Positions 24,501 through 36,105 of a stretch of DNA of 64,000 bases are shown here, one piece after another. A program made the translations under genes and the position numbers. The DNA comes from Gigantopelta aegis (Eukaryota; Mollusca; Gastropoda; Neomphalida; Peltospiridae), in the NCBI RefSeq assembly GCF_016097555.1, contig NC_054708.1, positions 20,727,983 through 20,791,982 of the forward strand. Reading direction: 5' to 3'. Positions within the stretch are counted from its first letter, which is position 1. Every line of letters begins with the position of its first letter. A model generated the notes under the pieces. That model was not told where the DNA came from and did not search any database. It saw nothing but the letters and a program-made list of their open reading frames with translations.

Positions 24501-27500
24501 TTTAACAACACCTCAGTGCACAGTTTACTAGGTGGATGGTTAGAGTAGAACATTGTTACAGTAATGAAAGGAATGTTTGTTTAACAACACCTCAGTGCAC
24601 AGTTTACTAGGTGGATGGTTAGAGTAGAACATTGTTACAGTAATGAAAGGAATGTTTGTTTAACAACACCTCAGTGCACAGTTTACTAGGTGGATGGTTA
24701 GAGTAGAACATTGTTACAGTAATGAAAGGAGTGTTTGTTTAACAACACCTCAGTGCACAGTTTACTAGGTGGATGGTTAGAGTAGAACATTGTTACAGTA
24801 ATGAAAGGAATGTTTGTTTAACAACACCTCAGTACACAGTTTACTAGGTGGATGGTTAGAGTAGAACAGTGTTACAGTAATGAAAGGAATGTTTGTTTAA
24901 CAACACCTCAGTGCACAGTTTACTAGGTGGATGGTTAGAGTAGAACAGTGTTACAGTAATGGAAGGAATGTTTGTTTAACAACACCTCAGTGCACAGTTT
25001 ACTAGGTGGATGGTTAGAGTAGAACAGTGTTACAGTAATGAAAGGAATGTTTGTTTAACACCTCAGTGCACAGTTTACTAGGTGGATGGTTAGAGTAGAA
25101 CAGTGTTACAGTAATGAAAGGAATGTTTGTTTAACAACACCTCAGTGCACAGTTTACTAGGTGGATGGTTAGAGTAGAACATTGTTACAGTAATGAAAGG
25201 AATGTTTGTTTAACACCTCAGTGCACAGTTTACTAGGTGGATGGTTAGAGTAGAACAGTGTTACAGTAATGAAAGGAATGTTTGTTTAACAACACCTCAG
25301 TGCACAGTTTACTAGGTGGATGGTTAGAGTAGAACATTGTTACAGTAATGAAAGGAATGTTTGTTTAACACCTCAGTGCACAGTTTACTAGGTGGATGGT
25401 TAGAGTAGAACATTGTTACAGTAATGAAAGGAATGTTTGTTTAACAACACCTCAGTGCACAGTTTACTAGGTGGATGGTTAGAGTAGAACATTGTTACAG
25501 TAATGATAGGAATGTTTGTTTAACAACACCTCAGTGCACAGTTTACTAGGTGGATGGTTAGAGTAGAACATTGTTACAGTAATGAAAGGAATGTTTGTTT
25601 AACAACACCTCAGTGCACAGTTTACTAGGTGGATGGTTAGAGTAGAACAGTGTTACAGTAATGAAAGGAATGTTTGTTTAACAACACCTCAGTACACAGT
25701 TTACTAGGTGGATGGTTAGAGTAGAACAGTGTTACAGTAATGAAAGGAATGTTTGTTTAACACCTCAGTACACAGTTTACTAGGTGGATGGTTAGAGTAG
25801 AACATTGTTACAGTAATGAAAGGAATGTTTGTTTAACAACACCTCAGTGCACAGTTTACTAGGTGGATGATTAGATTAGAACAGTGTTACAGTAATGAAA
25901 GGAATGTTTGTTTAACACCTCAGTACACAGTTTACTAGGTGGATGGTTAGAGTAGAACATTGTTACAGTAATGAAAGGAATGTTTGTTTAACAACACCTC
26001 AGTGCACAGTTTACTAGGTGGATGGTTAGAGTAGAACAGTGTTACAGTAATGAAAGGAATGTTTGTTTAACAACACCTCAGTACACAGTTTACTAGGTGG
26101 ATGGTTAGAGTAGAACATTGTTACAGTAATGAAAGGAATGTTTGTTTAACAACACCTCAGTGCACAGTTTACTAGGTGGATGGTTAGAGTAGAACATTGT
26201 TACAGTAATGAAAGGAATGTTTGTTTAACAACACCTCAGTACACAGTTTACTAGGTGGATGGTTAGAGTAGAACAGTGTTACAGTAATGAAAGGAATGTT
26301 TGTTTAACACCTCAGTGCACAGTTTACTAGGTGGATGGTTAGAGTAGAACAGTGTTACAGTAATGAAAGGAATGTTTGTTTAACACCTCAGTACACAGTT
26401 TACTAGGTGGATGGTTAGAGTAGAACAGTGTTACAGTAATGAAAGGAATGTTTGTTTAACACCTCAGTGCACAGTTTACTAGGTGGATGGTTAGAGTAGA
26501 ACATTGTTACAGTAATGAAAGGAATGTTTGTTTAACACCTCAGTACACAGTTTACTAGGTGGATGGTTAGAGTAGAACAGTGTTACAGTAATGAAAGGAA
26601 TGTTTGTTTAACACCTCAGTGCACAGTTTACTAGGTGGATGGTTAGAGTAGAACATTGTTACAGTAATGAAAGGAATGTTTGTTTAACACCTCAGTGCAC
26701 AGTTTACTAGGTGGATGGTTAGAGTAGAACATTGTTACAGTAATGACAAAAAGACATGTACGTCAATTTCAACTTTACTCTGCAGTTAACATGAAATATG
26801 AATGAATGAATGAATGAATGAATGAATGAATGAATGAATGAATGAATGAATGAATGACACCCCAACACACACAAAAAATACATTGGCTATTGGGTGTCAA
26901 ATAAAAGTAAACAATGATTTGTTGAGACACAATTAGTAAAATAATAATGCAGTAATGCCATCTACCCGGTAGATATTGACAAATATATTTTGTGTCTTAT
27001 TGCATGTACACATGTACATGTATATAAAATAATAGATAATCATGGAAAAAAGAAACGTGAAATACATTACACTCACACTAGCTAGTCACTTCATTAAGGC
27101 CAATACTTTGAATATTATCTATGTGTTTATCAGTTTATGTAAATCTACAGTATCAATAAGATTGCCAGTTTAGGTATCCACAAATACACTGGATAGACAA
27201 GTTGAGGGTGGGGAAAAAAAAGCACTTCATTTCAACTTATTTCCCTGCTTATATCCATTTAAGGTTCAAGCACACTGTCCTGGCACATACCTCAGCTATC
27301 TGGCCTGTCTGTCCAGGACAGTGGGTTAGTTGTTAGTGGTTAGTGAGAGAGAAGAGGGTGTAGTGGCCTTACACCTACCGATTGAGCCCTTAAGAACTCG
27401 CTCTGGGTTGGAGCCGGTACTGGGCTGCGAACTCTGTACCAGTCTGTAGTCCGATGGCTTAACCACTGCACCATCGAGGCCATTCTTAATGCACTGTGTT

Positions 27501-30500
27501 AGTTACTGTTGCACTTTGCAAAGACAAAAGTACATATTTCTCATAAATTTGGAAAATATTTTACCACATTTTTCATCATTTTTATTCTAGTGATGGGAAA
27601 TACTGGATTGTTCCATGCTAGTCGTCACCATGAACCAAATAAAGGGTAGCTGTAGACCACTCTCCTGAAATGGTGCTTCGCGAGTAATCACATGAAGTTT
27701 CAATTGATTAAAAGTTTTATTGCAAGGCGATCAGTTTACCACTCTCATAAAATGTTCCAGGTGAGCAGGTGAGTGTGGAGGAAAGCCAAAGTGATCACTT
27801 GCCTTTTCTGGCAATGGCTGCTCACCATACTGAACACCCACAAATTGTGACAATGACTGAAAAATTTGGGCAATATAGCTTTTATGTAAGGAGATATTTT
27901 GGGGGCAGACGAGGTGCTAATTTCCCCAATGTATCAGATATACATTATGTCAGTTGGTGATTAGTTTGGTTTACATCAAAAAACATATTTTATTCTTACA
28001 ACTTACAGGAGCAGGAACATATGCATCAAGAGGCAGAAGTTTCATGATTCCTTTAAGTAATGTGGGAATGTCCAGTCCTGAAACACAAACAAAACATGTT
28101 GAAACAAAGCTTATTGCTTAATTGACAGTTCTACAAGGTGTTGGCTTAATTAGCAGTTCTACAATATGTTGGCTTAATTAACAATTCTACAATATGTTGG
28201 CTTAATTAACAGTTCTACAATGTTGGCTTAATTGACAGTTCTGCAATATGTTGGTTTAATTAACAGTTCTACAATATGTTGGCTTAATTAACAGTTCTAC
28301 AATATGTTGGCTTAATTGACAGTTCTACAATATGTTGGTTTAATTAACAGTTCTCTCAATAGGTTGGTTTAATTAACAGGTCTACAATTTGTTGGCTTAA
28401 TGAACAGTTCTACAATGTTGGCTTAGTTGACAGTTCTACAATATGTTGGCTTAATTAACAGTTCTACAAGATGTTGGCTTAATTAACAGTTCTACAATAT
28501 GTTGGCTTAATTAACAGTTCTACAATATATTGGCTTAATTAACAGTTCTATAATATGTTGGCTTAATTAACAGTTCTACAATATATTGGCTTAATTAACA
28601 GTTCTATAATATGTTGGCTTAATTAACAGTTCTACAATATGTTGCTGTCAGGTTAGCAGTACTAAACAGGCACATGTCCAGGAAATAACGTTTGGGGTGG
28701 GGTCTATAGACTGGCAAGCAAAAGTTCTATGAGGAAGGAAGGAAGGAAATGGTTTATTTAACACATTTTATTTACGGTTATGTGGCGTCAGACATATGGT
28801 TAAGGACCACACAAATATTGAGGGAGGAAACCCGCTGTCGCCACTTTATGGGCTACTCTTTTTGATTAGCAGCAATGGATCTTTTATATACACCATCCCA
28901 TAGACAGGATAGCACATACCACAACCTTTGATGTACCAGTTGTAGTGCACTGGCTGGAGCGAGAAATAGCCCAATGGGCCCACTGACGGGGATCGATCCC
29001 AAACCGATCACACATCAAGCGAGTGCTTTTCCACTGGACTATATCCCGCCCCAAGTTCTATGAGAGGGCTGTTAGTCATGCTCTATTGAAAAAATGTATT
29101 TAAAAAAAGATAATTTAGTTTTGGCAAGGGCATTCAAGTCCCAAAATCGCCCTCTGCACATGTGTCAGTCTGCTAGGTCAGTCTTTCTGTTTGAAGAAAA
29201 TTCGAGGTAGAGCGCTAACCTAAGGTGTGATGGGTAACAGGATCAATCATCCTCAGTGGAATCAGGATCTTTTCCCCCGTTCCAGTCTATGCCCCATAAC
29301 TGGGACATAAAAGGATGTCTATGGGAATGTACATATCAGGCACGTAGGAATGACTTTGGGAGTGGGGGCGGAGGCACTTACAGATCAGGTACAAACTCTA
29401 TATCAGATTTTGGTTACAATGGGAAACATTAATGTGATAACCAAAAAAAAGGCTCACAAGTGGAGGGGGGGGGGGGGGGGGCATGTGCCCACTGCCACCC
29501 TCCCTGTTCCTATGTGCCTGCATATTATAGTTAAAAGATCCCTTGCTGTGAATCAGAAGGAATAATATATGTGGTGGAGGTTTTTTATCCTAATTTTAAT
29601 ACCAGGTATCAGACGTGTACCTAAATGTCAAATATGTTGCAAAAATCCTCAAGACTAATATTAGTGATAAACTATTTCCCTAGAATTACTCCGGAGACTG
29701 GTAGTGGAGATATTATACAGTGATTTTCCAGAGGAGAGAATCTTCAACACTACCGCCACCCAGAGTTCAAGTAGCAAGCATGATGGGGTGTGGGAGACTC
29801 TGAGGCTGCAATGTAGCTCTGGTACTCACCAAATTCACCAACTGAGAATTTTGAAAGCAGTTGGCGAATGTTATTTTAATTTGGGGAATTAATTGCATGT
29901 AATAAATGATTTTTTTTTTTTATAGAAAATAACTATCGATTTCTGAAATATAAGTAAATAGGTATAATAGGTATAAAATAAGTATAATAGACAATTTGGC
30001 AAAATATCTCGCTCACCTTGGGAGTAACCAAACCCTTTAATCACTGGGGGATGGGGTGGGGGGATGAAGGTTGTGCTCTATAACACGACTCCTAGACAGT
30101 GTGGGTGACCCACCCCCTCGATGTGGGTGCACAACAATATAAATTCCTGGCTATAGATCAATTCCCTTAAAGGTAGACTAAACTCAAACAAGAGATTTAT
30201 GTGTTGGAAAGATGCATACCCAGACCACCAACACATACTGACACTTTAACAAATGAAAAACGCGTAATTTTACAGTTAATAAAAACACATGATTTTTCCT
30301 GCTAACTGGGGGCAGCCATTTTGTTTCGTTTTTGTGATGTCCGGTGGTATAGCTTGGGGCGAAGTGATGTCAGCTCCGTCCATCTGCTCTATGCACAGTG
30401 TAAACAAACACTCTAATTTACGACAAGGCGCTTCGCTTTCATCAACCTGACTTGTAAAACAACATAAATGACTTGATAGTATAATAAACTATTTAACTAA

Positions 30501-32747
30501 ATATATTTCAGTTTGCATCAACAGAACAAAATGGAGTTATAGTATTTGTCTTTTTTTAAAAATCCAAAGAAAAAAATTGATATTATTAGGCCTATTTGTA
30601 TGCTACATGTACATTCGAGCAAAAACCACCACTCACGATACCCAAGTGATAATTTTCTTTTTTGGGGGACTACGTAATTGGTCAGTGTTGTGATTTTAGA
30701 TGGGAAAGTCTACTTAATCAAGGGTTTTACAGAATTACTTACAGTAATAAAGCAGGACGGCTGATCGATTACGATTAGAGGGGTGTCCATGCGCTTAACA
30801 CACAATACCCTGTGATCTTAATAAAAGAGACACATCTTTTTAGTGTGTCTAGACACAGTGTTTGGGGACCGTCTAAATATACACCTGCCAATCAGGAATC
30901 ACAGGTACAGGCCACGAAAAAAAAAAAACCAATTAACTAAAAAAAACCACTCCGATTATTATTTTAGCACGTGGGTTAATTTATGTACAAACCATAATAC
31001 AGTTATTTCAACACTTTGACAATGGTGGTTTATTTTGTATTAAAAATAATATATAATTGTTGCTGGCTTACTGGGATGACTATTATTACAGAATATTGCG
31101 ATGCATCCACAAAAATCAGGTATGTTTTGTTTCTTCAGTTCGAAGACTAATTCCTGATGTGATACGTTAGGTATTACATAACCACCAGCTCGCCAGAGGG
31201 CGTATTCACTGGGATAATACAAAATGGCTGCACCCGTTATATATAATAGTCATCACATTTAACCATTTTATTAATTAACTATACGATTATACTTGTTGAT
31301 ATTAAGCAATAATGTGCATTATATATCGTTGAATATGCATACCAGGTCAAATGCCTTGATTGTCGCTTCCTTTAATAAGCAACAACAGCCTACATCGATC
31401 AGTTCAAGCAGTGGCATAGGAAGGTGCCAAAAGGGGGGGGGGGGGGGGGCACACTTTTATATGTACACACTTTCACACTATTATAAAGCAAAATATCTTA
31501 AAAGTGGGGGGACACATACCCCCTTGCCCCCAACCCCCCCACTTCCTACGCCAGTGAGTTGCTTAATGAATCTGGTGTTAATAGTTCTAAATAATATGCA
31601 TTCCTTTCCTTTTCTGTACAAAGTGTACAACGGGTCTGTTGCAAAAGGCTTTCTGCTGTGAACAAAAGACTTCCATTTTATGGATGTTTGAATATATTTA
31701 GGTGAACATTTCATATGACGAGTAGCCGAAAGCATCTGTCATGGTTGGAGAGATAAGGAAAGGAAGTGTTTTATTTAAGGACGCACTCAACACATTTTAA
31801 TTACGGTTATATGGTGTCAGACATATGGTTAAGGACCACACAGATATTGAGGGCGGAAACCCGCTGTCGCCACTCCATGGGCTACTCTTTCTGATTAGCA
31901 GCAAGGGATCTTATGTATGCACCATCCCACAGACAGGATAGTACATACCATGGCCTTTGATATACCAGTCGTGGTGCACTGGCTGGAATGAGAAATAGCC
32001 CAATGGGCCCACCGACAGGGATTGATCCCAAACCGACCACGCAGCAAGCGAGCACTTTACCACTGGGCTACGTCCCACCCTCGGAGAGATAAAGAAGTTA
32101 ACAGTGAAACAAGTAGAAAGATAGGAGCTGCCAGATTGGGAATAACATGAAATTGCAAGCAGAAAGGGGGCAATGAGACACAAGATGGATCCACGGGTAT
32201 GTAAAGAGGGGTACGAGGTGTTTTAACAGACCTTTATTATTATTGTTTTTGATGTTGCCAAAAAAAAAAGAAGGAAAGGGGTCTGCACGCATAACCCTTT
32301 GGATCCATGCCTGGATACCCCCAAAATAATTTTAAAACATAGCCACATTATAGTTTTATTAGCTTTGTGGGGTGGGCATATTTGAAGAAAACATGGGGTA
32401 ATACTGGGAAGATAAAAATATCGGCCTACACATATTTTGATTTCAGTTAATGCATGTACCATCAGCACGAACTTCTTTGGGTCCACTGCGACAAACCGAC
32501 GATGTTGGGAAGTGAGCATCAGCCAAAACTGTAAGATAAAAAGGAGCAAACATGAAATAAAATGGCACGCCCCCTGAAGACTAGAAGTGAATTTCATCCA
32601 CCGGCATCAATTTATTGCGACATTATGTAGCGCTAAGAACAAAGTATACAGTTATACTTGCTGACCTATTTCATCTCCATGACCCATAGAACTCAGAACA
32701 TGAAGCAAATCTGGTGACAACACTTTTGGAATATGTTTCAGAGGCAT
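19486..32747 (-). CDS. FUOM: Fucose mutarotase, complete, six exons
   Basis: RbsD/FucU-family mutarotase that interconverts the alpha and beta anomers of L-fucose, feeding the cytosolic fucose salvage route to GDP-fucose. Exons on the minus strand: 32747-32666, 32528-32460, 28077-28007, 23288-23187, 20867-20794, 19546-19486. All are GT-AG with matching phases (1, 1, 0, 0, 2) and give 152 aa (human about 154). Seen in the product: MPLKHIPKVLSPDLL, the conserved GHGDEI with H23, LADAHFP, KEVRADGLDIPTLL, LLPLDAYVPAPVAVMEL, then VERFKFYDRAKQAFAVV, and a C-terminal GETAQYGNIILKKG with the conserved tyrosine Y138. Intron 3 contains 3.4 kb of 79-bp tandem repeats and intron 2 a 28-bp array, both ending about 30 nt from a 3' splice site. 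Intron 1 is only 137 bp. Identity and completeness are secure. Confidence 0.95.
19914..20268 (-). mobile_element. SINE, type I, with extra SINE-tail piece inside
   Basis: A minus-strand SINE (tail at 19914, head near 20240-20268). A second tail-like stretch followed by a (caaa)n run interrupts the head at about 20155-20240. It lies in FUOM intron 5. Confidence 0.72.
20360..20757 (+). mobile_element. SINE, type III with tail 2
   Basis: 'ggcctcggtggcgtcgtgg' head, GGTTCGGATCCC box B, 'ttaatccagataccgtctcc', shared body, and tail gtgctctagtggcgttgtt. Near full length, ending only about 40 bp from FUOM exon 5. Confidence 0.87.
21494..21522 (+). repeat. Homopolymer of 29 G
   Basis: Poly-G in FUOM intron 4 inside a G-rich block (about 21420-21525) that may be part of a MITE, although I could not find clean ends. 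Confidence 0.85.
21795..21905 (+). repeat. Dispersed repeat, copy 1
   Basis: It shares 'accaaatggctacgttggga' and 'gcgaaacgtttgctggctga' themes with 49478-49590 in the same orientation. Family unknown; no ends found. Confidence 0.55.
22824..23138 (+). mobile_element. SINE, type I with tail 1
   Basis: Near full-length: 'tagcccagtggtaaagcgc', GGGATCGATCCCC box B and tail gttgagtgcgtcgttaaat. It lies 49 bp beyond the donor side of FUOM exon 4, inside intron 4. Confidence 0.88.
23317..26744. repeat. Minisatellite, 44 units of 79 or 76 bp
   Basis: I counted 44 units. The long form is 79 bp; 16 units lack an AAC triplet (76 bp). 28 x 79 + 16 x 76 = 3428, which is the exact array length. Other variable sites are aggaatg/aggagtg, acattgt/acagtgt and gtgcac/gtacac. 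The six units at the right end are all short. The array lies in FUOM intron 3 and stops 27 bp from the acceptor dinucleotide of exon 4. The transcript strand of each unit contains tactctaacc, which resembles a branch point. Confidence 0.97.
26800..26857 (+). repeat. (GAAT)n microsatellite
   Basis: About 14 tandem tetranucleotides, 55 bp after the minisatellite. Confidence 0.9.
27246..27483 (-). mobile_element. SINE, type IV
   Basis: Minus-strand copy: the plus strand starts tgcttatatccatttaaggt and ends accatcgaggcc. It lies in FUOM intron 3. Confidence 0.82.
28109..28643. repeat. Minisatellite, 19 units of about 28 bp
   Basis: Unit ttggcttaattaacagttct followed by acaatatg, with some units shortened by 3-4 bp. 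I counted 19 copies. The array lies in FUOM intron 2 and begins 30 bp from the acceptor of exon 3. Confidence 0.93.
28732..29053 (-). mobile_element. SINE, type I with tail 1
   Basis: Minus-strand near full-length copy with a short deletion in the tail (tttatttaacacattttatt). It lies in FUOM intron 2. Confidence 0.85.
29205..29560 (+). mobile_element. Degenerate SINE, split by a MITE
   Basis: Only weak SINE words remain (gatgggtaacaggatcaatc, 'tatgccccataactgggac', aaaagatcccttgctg). The last of these lies beyond the inserted element at 29337-29520. Confidence 0.55.
29337..29520. mobile_element. G-rich MITE, CAG...CTG ends, 5-bp duplication CATAT
   Basis: Ends CAGGCACGTAGGAA and TTCCTATGTGCCTG are inverted repeats. 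CATAT lies at 29332-29336 and 29521-29525. A poly-G run is at about 29464-29481. Confidence 0.78.
30171..30713. mobile_element. TTAA-flanked MITE, 543 bp
   Basis: TTAA at 30167-30170 and 30714-30717. Ends AGGTAGACT and AGTCTAC form a short inverted repeat. Non-coding. TTAA target choice suggests a piggyBac-like source. Confidence 0.6.
31410..31557. mobile_element. G-rich MITE with GTAGGAAG-type ends
   Basis: Ends CAGTGGCATAGGAAG and CTTCCTACGCCAGTG are inverted repeats. Poly-G lies near the left end. No clean target duplication was found. It lies in FUOM intron 2. Confidence 0.6.
31753..32085 (-). mobile_element. SINE, type I with tail 1
   Basis: Minus-strand near full-length copy in FUOM intron 2, ending about 375 bp from exon 2. 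Confidence 0.87.
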
Positions 32748-33220
32748 TTTTATTTTGTTGATAAACAAATTAGCCACGCCAACTGTCCTACTTCCACTTT
32801 CAACGCTTTATTTTATCATCCCTCAAGAGCTACTAATGCAAGGGATATAACTCGGAATTGGCACAAATTAATTTAAAGACTGAGTACTCATTATACATTA
32901 AAACTAAGACGCGCGGTACTGAGTTCACATCTCAGTAATGTCGTCAAGTCAGGTAGAGCATGTTTCAATGGCAAAAAAAACCCCACCAACTACTGTCTCC
33001 TACGAACAGCTAGTGTTGGGTATCGGTTGGAATCTCATCATCGATCATCGGCTATAGGCTATATAATCGCTTTGCACCAACCGATCAACTTTTGATTATA
33101 AAATAAAATTATAATAATAATATTTGAACATAGAAAGGATTTCAGTTGTAAGCACCGTGCATCTATTATCACGTTCACTGGAATAGACGCTACACATTTT
33201 TAACAAACAAACACAAACAC
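32748..33220 (-). other. FUOM 5' flank, no clear promoter motif
   Basis: About 470 bp upstream of the FUOM start codon before the microsatellites begin. It must contain the 5' UTR and probably the promoter. I see no clear TATA box and no repeat family. Confidence 0.4.
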
Positions 33221-33223
33221 AAA

Positions 33224-33281
<58 letters not shown>

Positions 33282-33312
33282 CGAGAGAGAGAGACACACA
33301 CACACTCACACA

Positions 33313-33345
<33 letters not shown>

Positions 33346-33347
33346 CA

Positions 33348-33405
<58 letters not shown>

Positions 33406-33470
33406 TATATATATATATTTTAATACACACACATACACACATACACACACATACACATACACACACATGT
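33224..33470. repeat. Compound (CA)n/(TA)n microsatellite
   Basis: (CA)n with short GA interruptions, then about 50 bp of (TA)n, then more CA-type repeats. Reading frames here encode only Cys-Val or Tyr-Ile repeats and are not genes. Confidence 0.95.
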
Positions 33471-33800
33471 GTGTGTATTAAAATATAATATAATACAAGG
33501 GCCTTGAAACCTTGATTTACGTCATTATATGTTATAACATTATTTTAACATACACTTTTTTCACACGTTACACATGCATTTATTCTAAGGTAAGTAGATA
33601 TTTGTATAATATGAAAAATAACTTATTTATGTACGATATGGTCAATTAAACAGAAAAACCTGAAAATCGAAAATACAAAAATAAAACCTACTAAAAAAAA
33701 ACCAAAACCCAAACACATACAGACAAACCAAAAACAAAAAAAAGAAGATCATTCTGTGAATAAGAAAGAAGAAACAGGCTAAACAAAATTAAGTAAAGAA

Positions 33801-34000
33801 NNNNNNNNNNNNNNNNNNNNNNNNNNNNNNNNNNNNNNNNNNNNNNNNNNNNNNNNNNNNNNNNNNNNNNNNNNNNNNNNNNNNNNNNNNNNNNNNNNNN
33901 NNNNNNNNNNNNNNNNNNNNNNNNNNNNNNNNNNNNNNNNNNNNNNNNNNNNNNNNNNNNNNNNNNNNNNNNNNNNNNNNNNNNNNNNNNNNNNNNNNNN
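33801..34000. other. Assembly gap, 200 N
   Basis: Exactly 200 N, the usual arbitrary scaffold gap size, so the true length is unknown. Sequence immediately right of it matches sequence immediately right of the solo LTR at 60877-62161. Confidence 0.98.
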
Positions 34001-34251
34001 GTTTTCTATTAATAGAATAGGTAAAACCTCGAACCCAATCGGAAGGACTTTTGCTTTCAATCTTATCTTTTCTCAAACTCTAACGAATACCATTATAGGA
34101 GATAGCGGGATTCTGTTATTTTTATGTAGACTTATATTTTTGTTTTTATTTATTTCACTTTTAATATGTGTAATTTATAAATTTCCGATTTGCAATAGTA
34201 AATATTTTTGTTTTCGGTTGTTTTTGTTTTGGGTTGTTGTTGTCGTGGAGT

Positions 34252-34650
34252 TACCGGCCTCGGTGTCGCAGTGGTTAAGCCATCGGACTACAGGCTGGTA
34301 GGTACATGGTTCGCAGCCCGGTACCGACTCCAAGCCAGAGCGAGTTCTTAAGGGCTGAATGGGTAGCAGAGGCGGATCTAGGGGGGGGCGCCCCCTCCCC
34401 CCTAAATTTTGCGATAGTTATAATTTTATTATATATTAATTTTCATTTTTTTTTTACGATCCCCTCCAAACCTCCCCCAAAGTTCCCTTGGATCTGCCAC
34501 TGGGTAGGTGTAAGGCCACAACACCCTCTTCTCTGTCACTAACCACTAACCAACTAACAACTAACCCACTGTCCTAGACAGACAGCTCAGATAGCTGAGG
34601 TGTGTGCCCAGGACAGCGTGCTTGAACCTTAATTGGATATAAGCACGAAA
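34252..34650 (+). mobile_element. SINE, type IV, split by a MITE
   Basis: Head 'ggcctcggtgtcgcagtgg', then an insertion at gggtag, then gtgtaaggccacaacaccc and the 3' end 'attggatataagcacgaaa'. Confidence 0.82.
34367..34502. mobile_element. G-rich MITE, CAG...CTG ends, 5-bp duplication GGTAG
   Basis: Ends CAGAGGCGGATCTAGG and CCTTGGATCTGCCACTG are inverted repeats. GGTAG lies at 34362-34366 and 34503-34507. A run of G then C lies inside. Confidence 0.78.
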
Positions 34651-34749
34651 TAAGTTGAAATGAATCCCATGACGACAATTCCAAGACCTTCACTGAATAC
34701 ATTTAACATAGTTTAATTAAGTGCTTATCTGTCCGGAGCGTATTAGTCA

Positions 34750-35175
34750 ATTAGGTGTAAGGCCACTACACCGTCTTCTCTCTCACTAACAACTAACTAA
34801 CTAACAACTAACCCACTGTCCTGGACAGACAGCCCAGGTAGCTGAGGTGTGTACACACGACAACGTGCTTGAACCTTAACTGGATATAAGCACGAAAATA
34901 AGTTGAAATGAAATGAGTTGTTGTCTGTGGGTTTTTTTGGTTTTTGGGGGGTGGGGGGTTCGTTCCTTGTGTTTGATTATATATTAATTTTAAATTTTTT
35001 TACGATCTCCTCCAAACTTCCACCAAAGTTCCCTTGGCATTCCACCTCACTAACCACTAACCAACTAACCCACTGTTCTAGACAGACAGACCAAATAGCT
35101 GAGGTGTGTGCCCAGGACAGCGTGCTTGAACCTTAATTGGATATAAGCACGAAATAAGATGAAATGAAATGAATC
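34750..35175 (+). mobile_element. Two type IV SINE 3' fragments
   Basis: Two head-less copies (about 34750-34915 and 35040-35165) have the actaacaactaac segment and the 3' end tggatataagcacgaaa. Confidence 0.75.
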
Positions 35176-35386
35176 GCTTGACGACAATTCCAAGACCTCC
35201 AAATTAAACTGCTTTGTGTTTCATTTGTCAGTGACGAAAGACGTTTTGTGTGTGCGTGAGAGAGCGCGCATTTTTATGCATATGAGTGAGGAAAGACGAA
35301 ATGAAAACTGAGGAAAAAAGGATGAGAGAGATAATGAGAAAGAGGATGAGAGAGGAATAAGAGAGAGTTTGTGTAGGAGAGAGACG

Positions 35387-35500
<114 letters not shown>

Positions 35501-35579
35501 AGTGTGTGACAGACAGACAGGCAGGGTCAGAGACAAACAAACATATACAAACAAATTGACAGCCACAGAGTTAAAGGCA

Positions 35580-35800
35580 AAGTTTATTTTGTTTAACGAA
35601 ACCACTAGAGCATATTAATTAATTAATCATCGGCTGTTGGATGTCAAACAGTTGCTCATTCTCACATGATAGTCGTAGAGGAAACCTACCACATCTGTTC
35701 TAATGCAGCAAGGGATCTTTTATATGCACTTTCCCACAGACAGCATTACACAGTTTCCTTAATAAGTGTGCCTACTAGACTTGAACTACATGCTATTGAA
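35580..35800 (-). mobile_element. SINE, degenerate, tail 2
   Basis: The minus-strand tail and body are recognisable (gcatattaattaattaatca, agcaagggatcttttatatg). The head is lost. Confidence 0.7.
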
Positions 35801-35834
35801 CAAAGTCTCAAGATTTTAGCTGTATGATACTGAG

Positions 35835-36105
35835 CAACGCAGGATCAAACCACCTCGGTGGATCCATTCAACTGATTGGGTCTTTTCTCGTTCCAACCAG
35901 TGCACCACAACTGGTCAAAGGCCGTGGTATGTGTTTTCCTGTCTGTGGGAAAGTGCATATAAAAGATCCCTTCCTGCATTTTGGAAAATGTAGCGGGTTT
36001 CCTGTGATGACTACGTGTCAGAATTACCACATGTTTGACATCCAATAGCACATGATTGATTAACCAATGTGTTCTAGTGGTATCGTTAAACGAAACCAAC
36101 TTGTG
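35835..36105 (+). mobile_element. SINE, type II, 5'-truncated
   Basis: It starts at gcaggatcaaaccacctcgg and ends gtgttctagtggtatcgtt followed by aaacgaaaccaac. Confidence 0.82.

Larger units (their letters stand above)
34001..34950 (+). repeat. Repeat block copy A (matches 62167-64000)
   Basis: The same order of parts occurs in both places: ctattaatagaataggtaaa, an AT-rich stretch, a type IV SINE split by a G-rich MITE, then acgacaattccaagacc and a second SINE tail. Copy B additionally has an 810-bp TTAA element. Fragments of the block recur near 35150-35210 and 47030-47095. Confidence 0.85.

Noticed and set aside
23317..26744. CRISPR array
   Set aside because: Units are directly adjacent and near-identical with no unique spacers, and the window is eukaryotic; it is a minisatellite.
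33096..33468. Minus-strand open frames of Val-Cys and Tyr-Ile repeats
   Set aside because: They are translations of (CA)n and (TA)n microsatellites.
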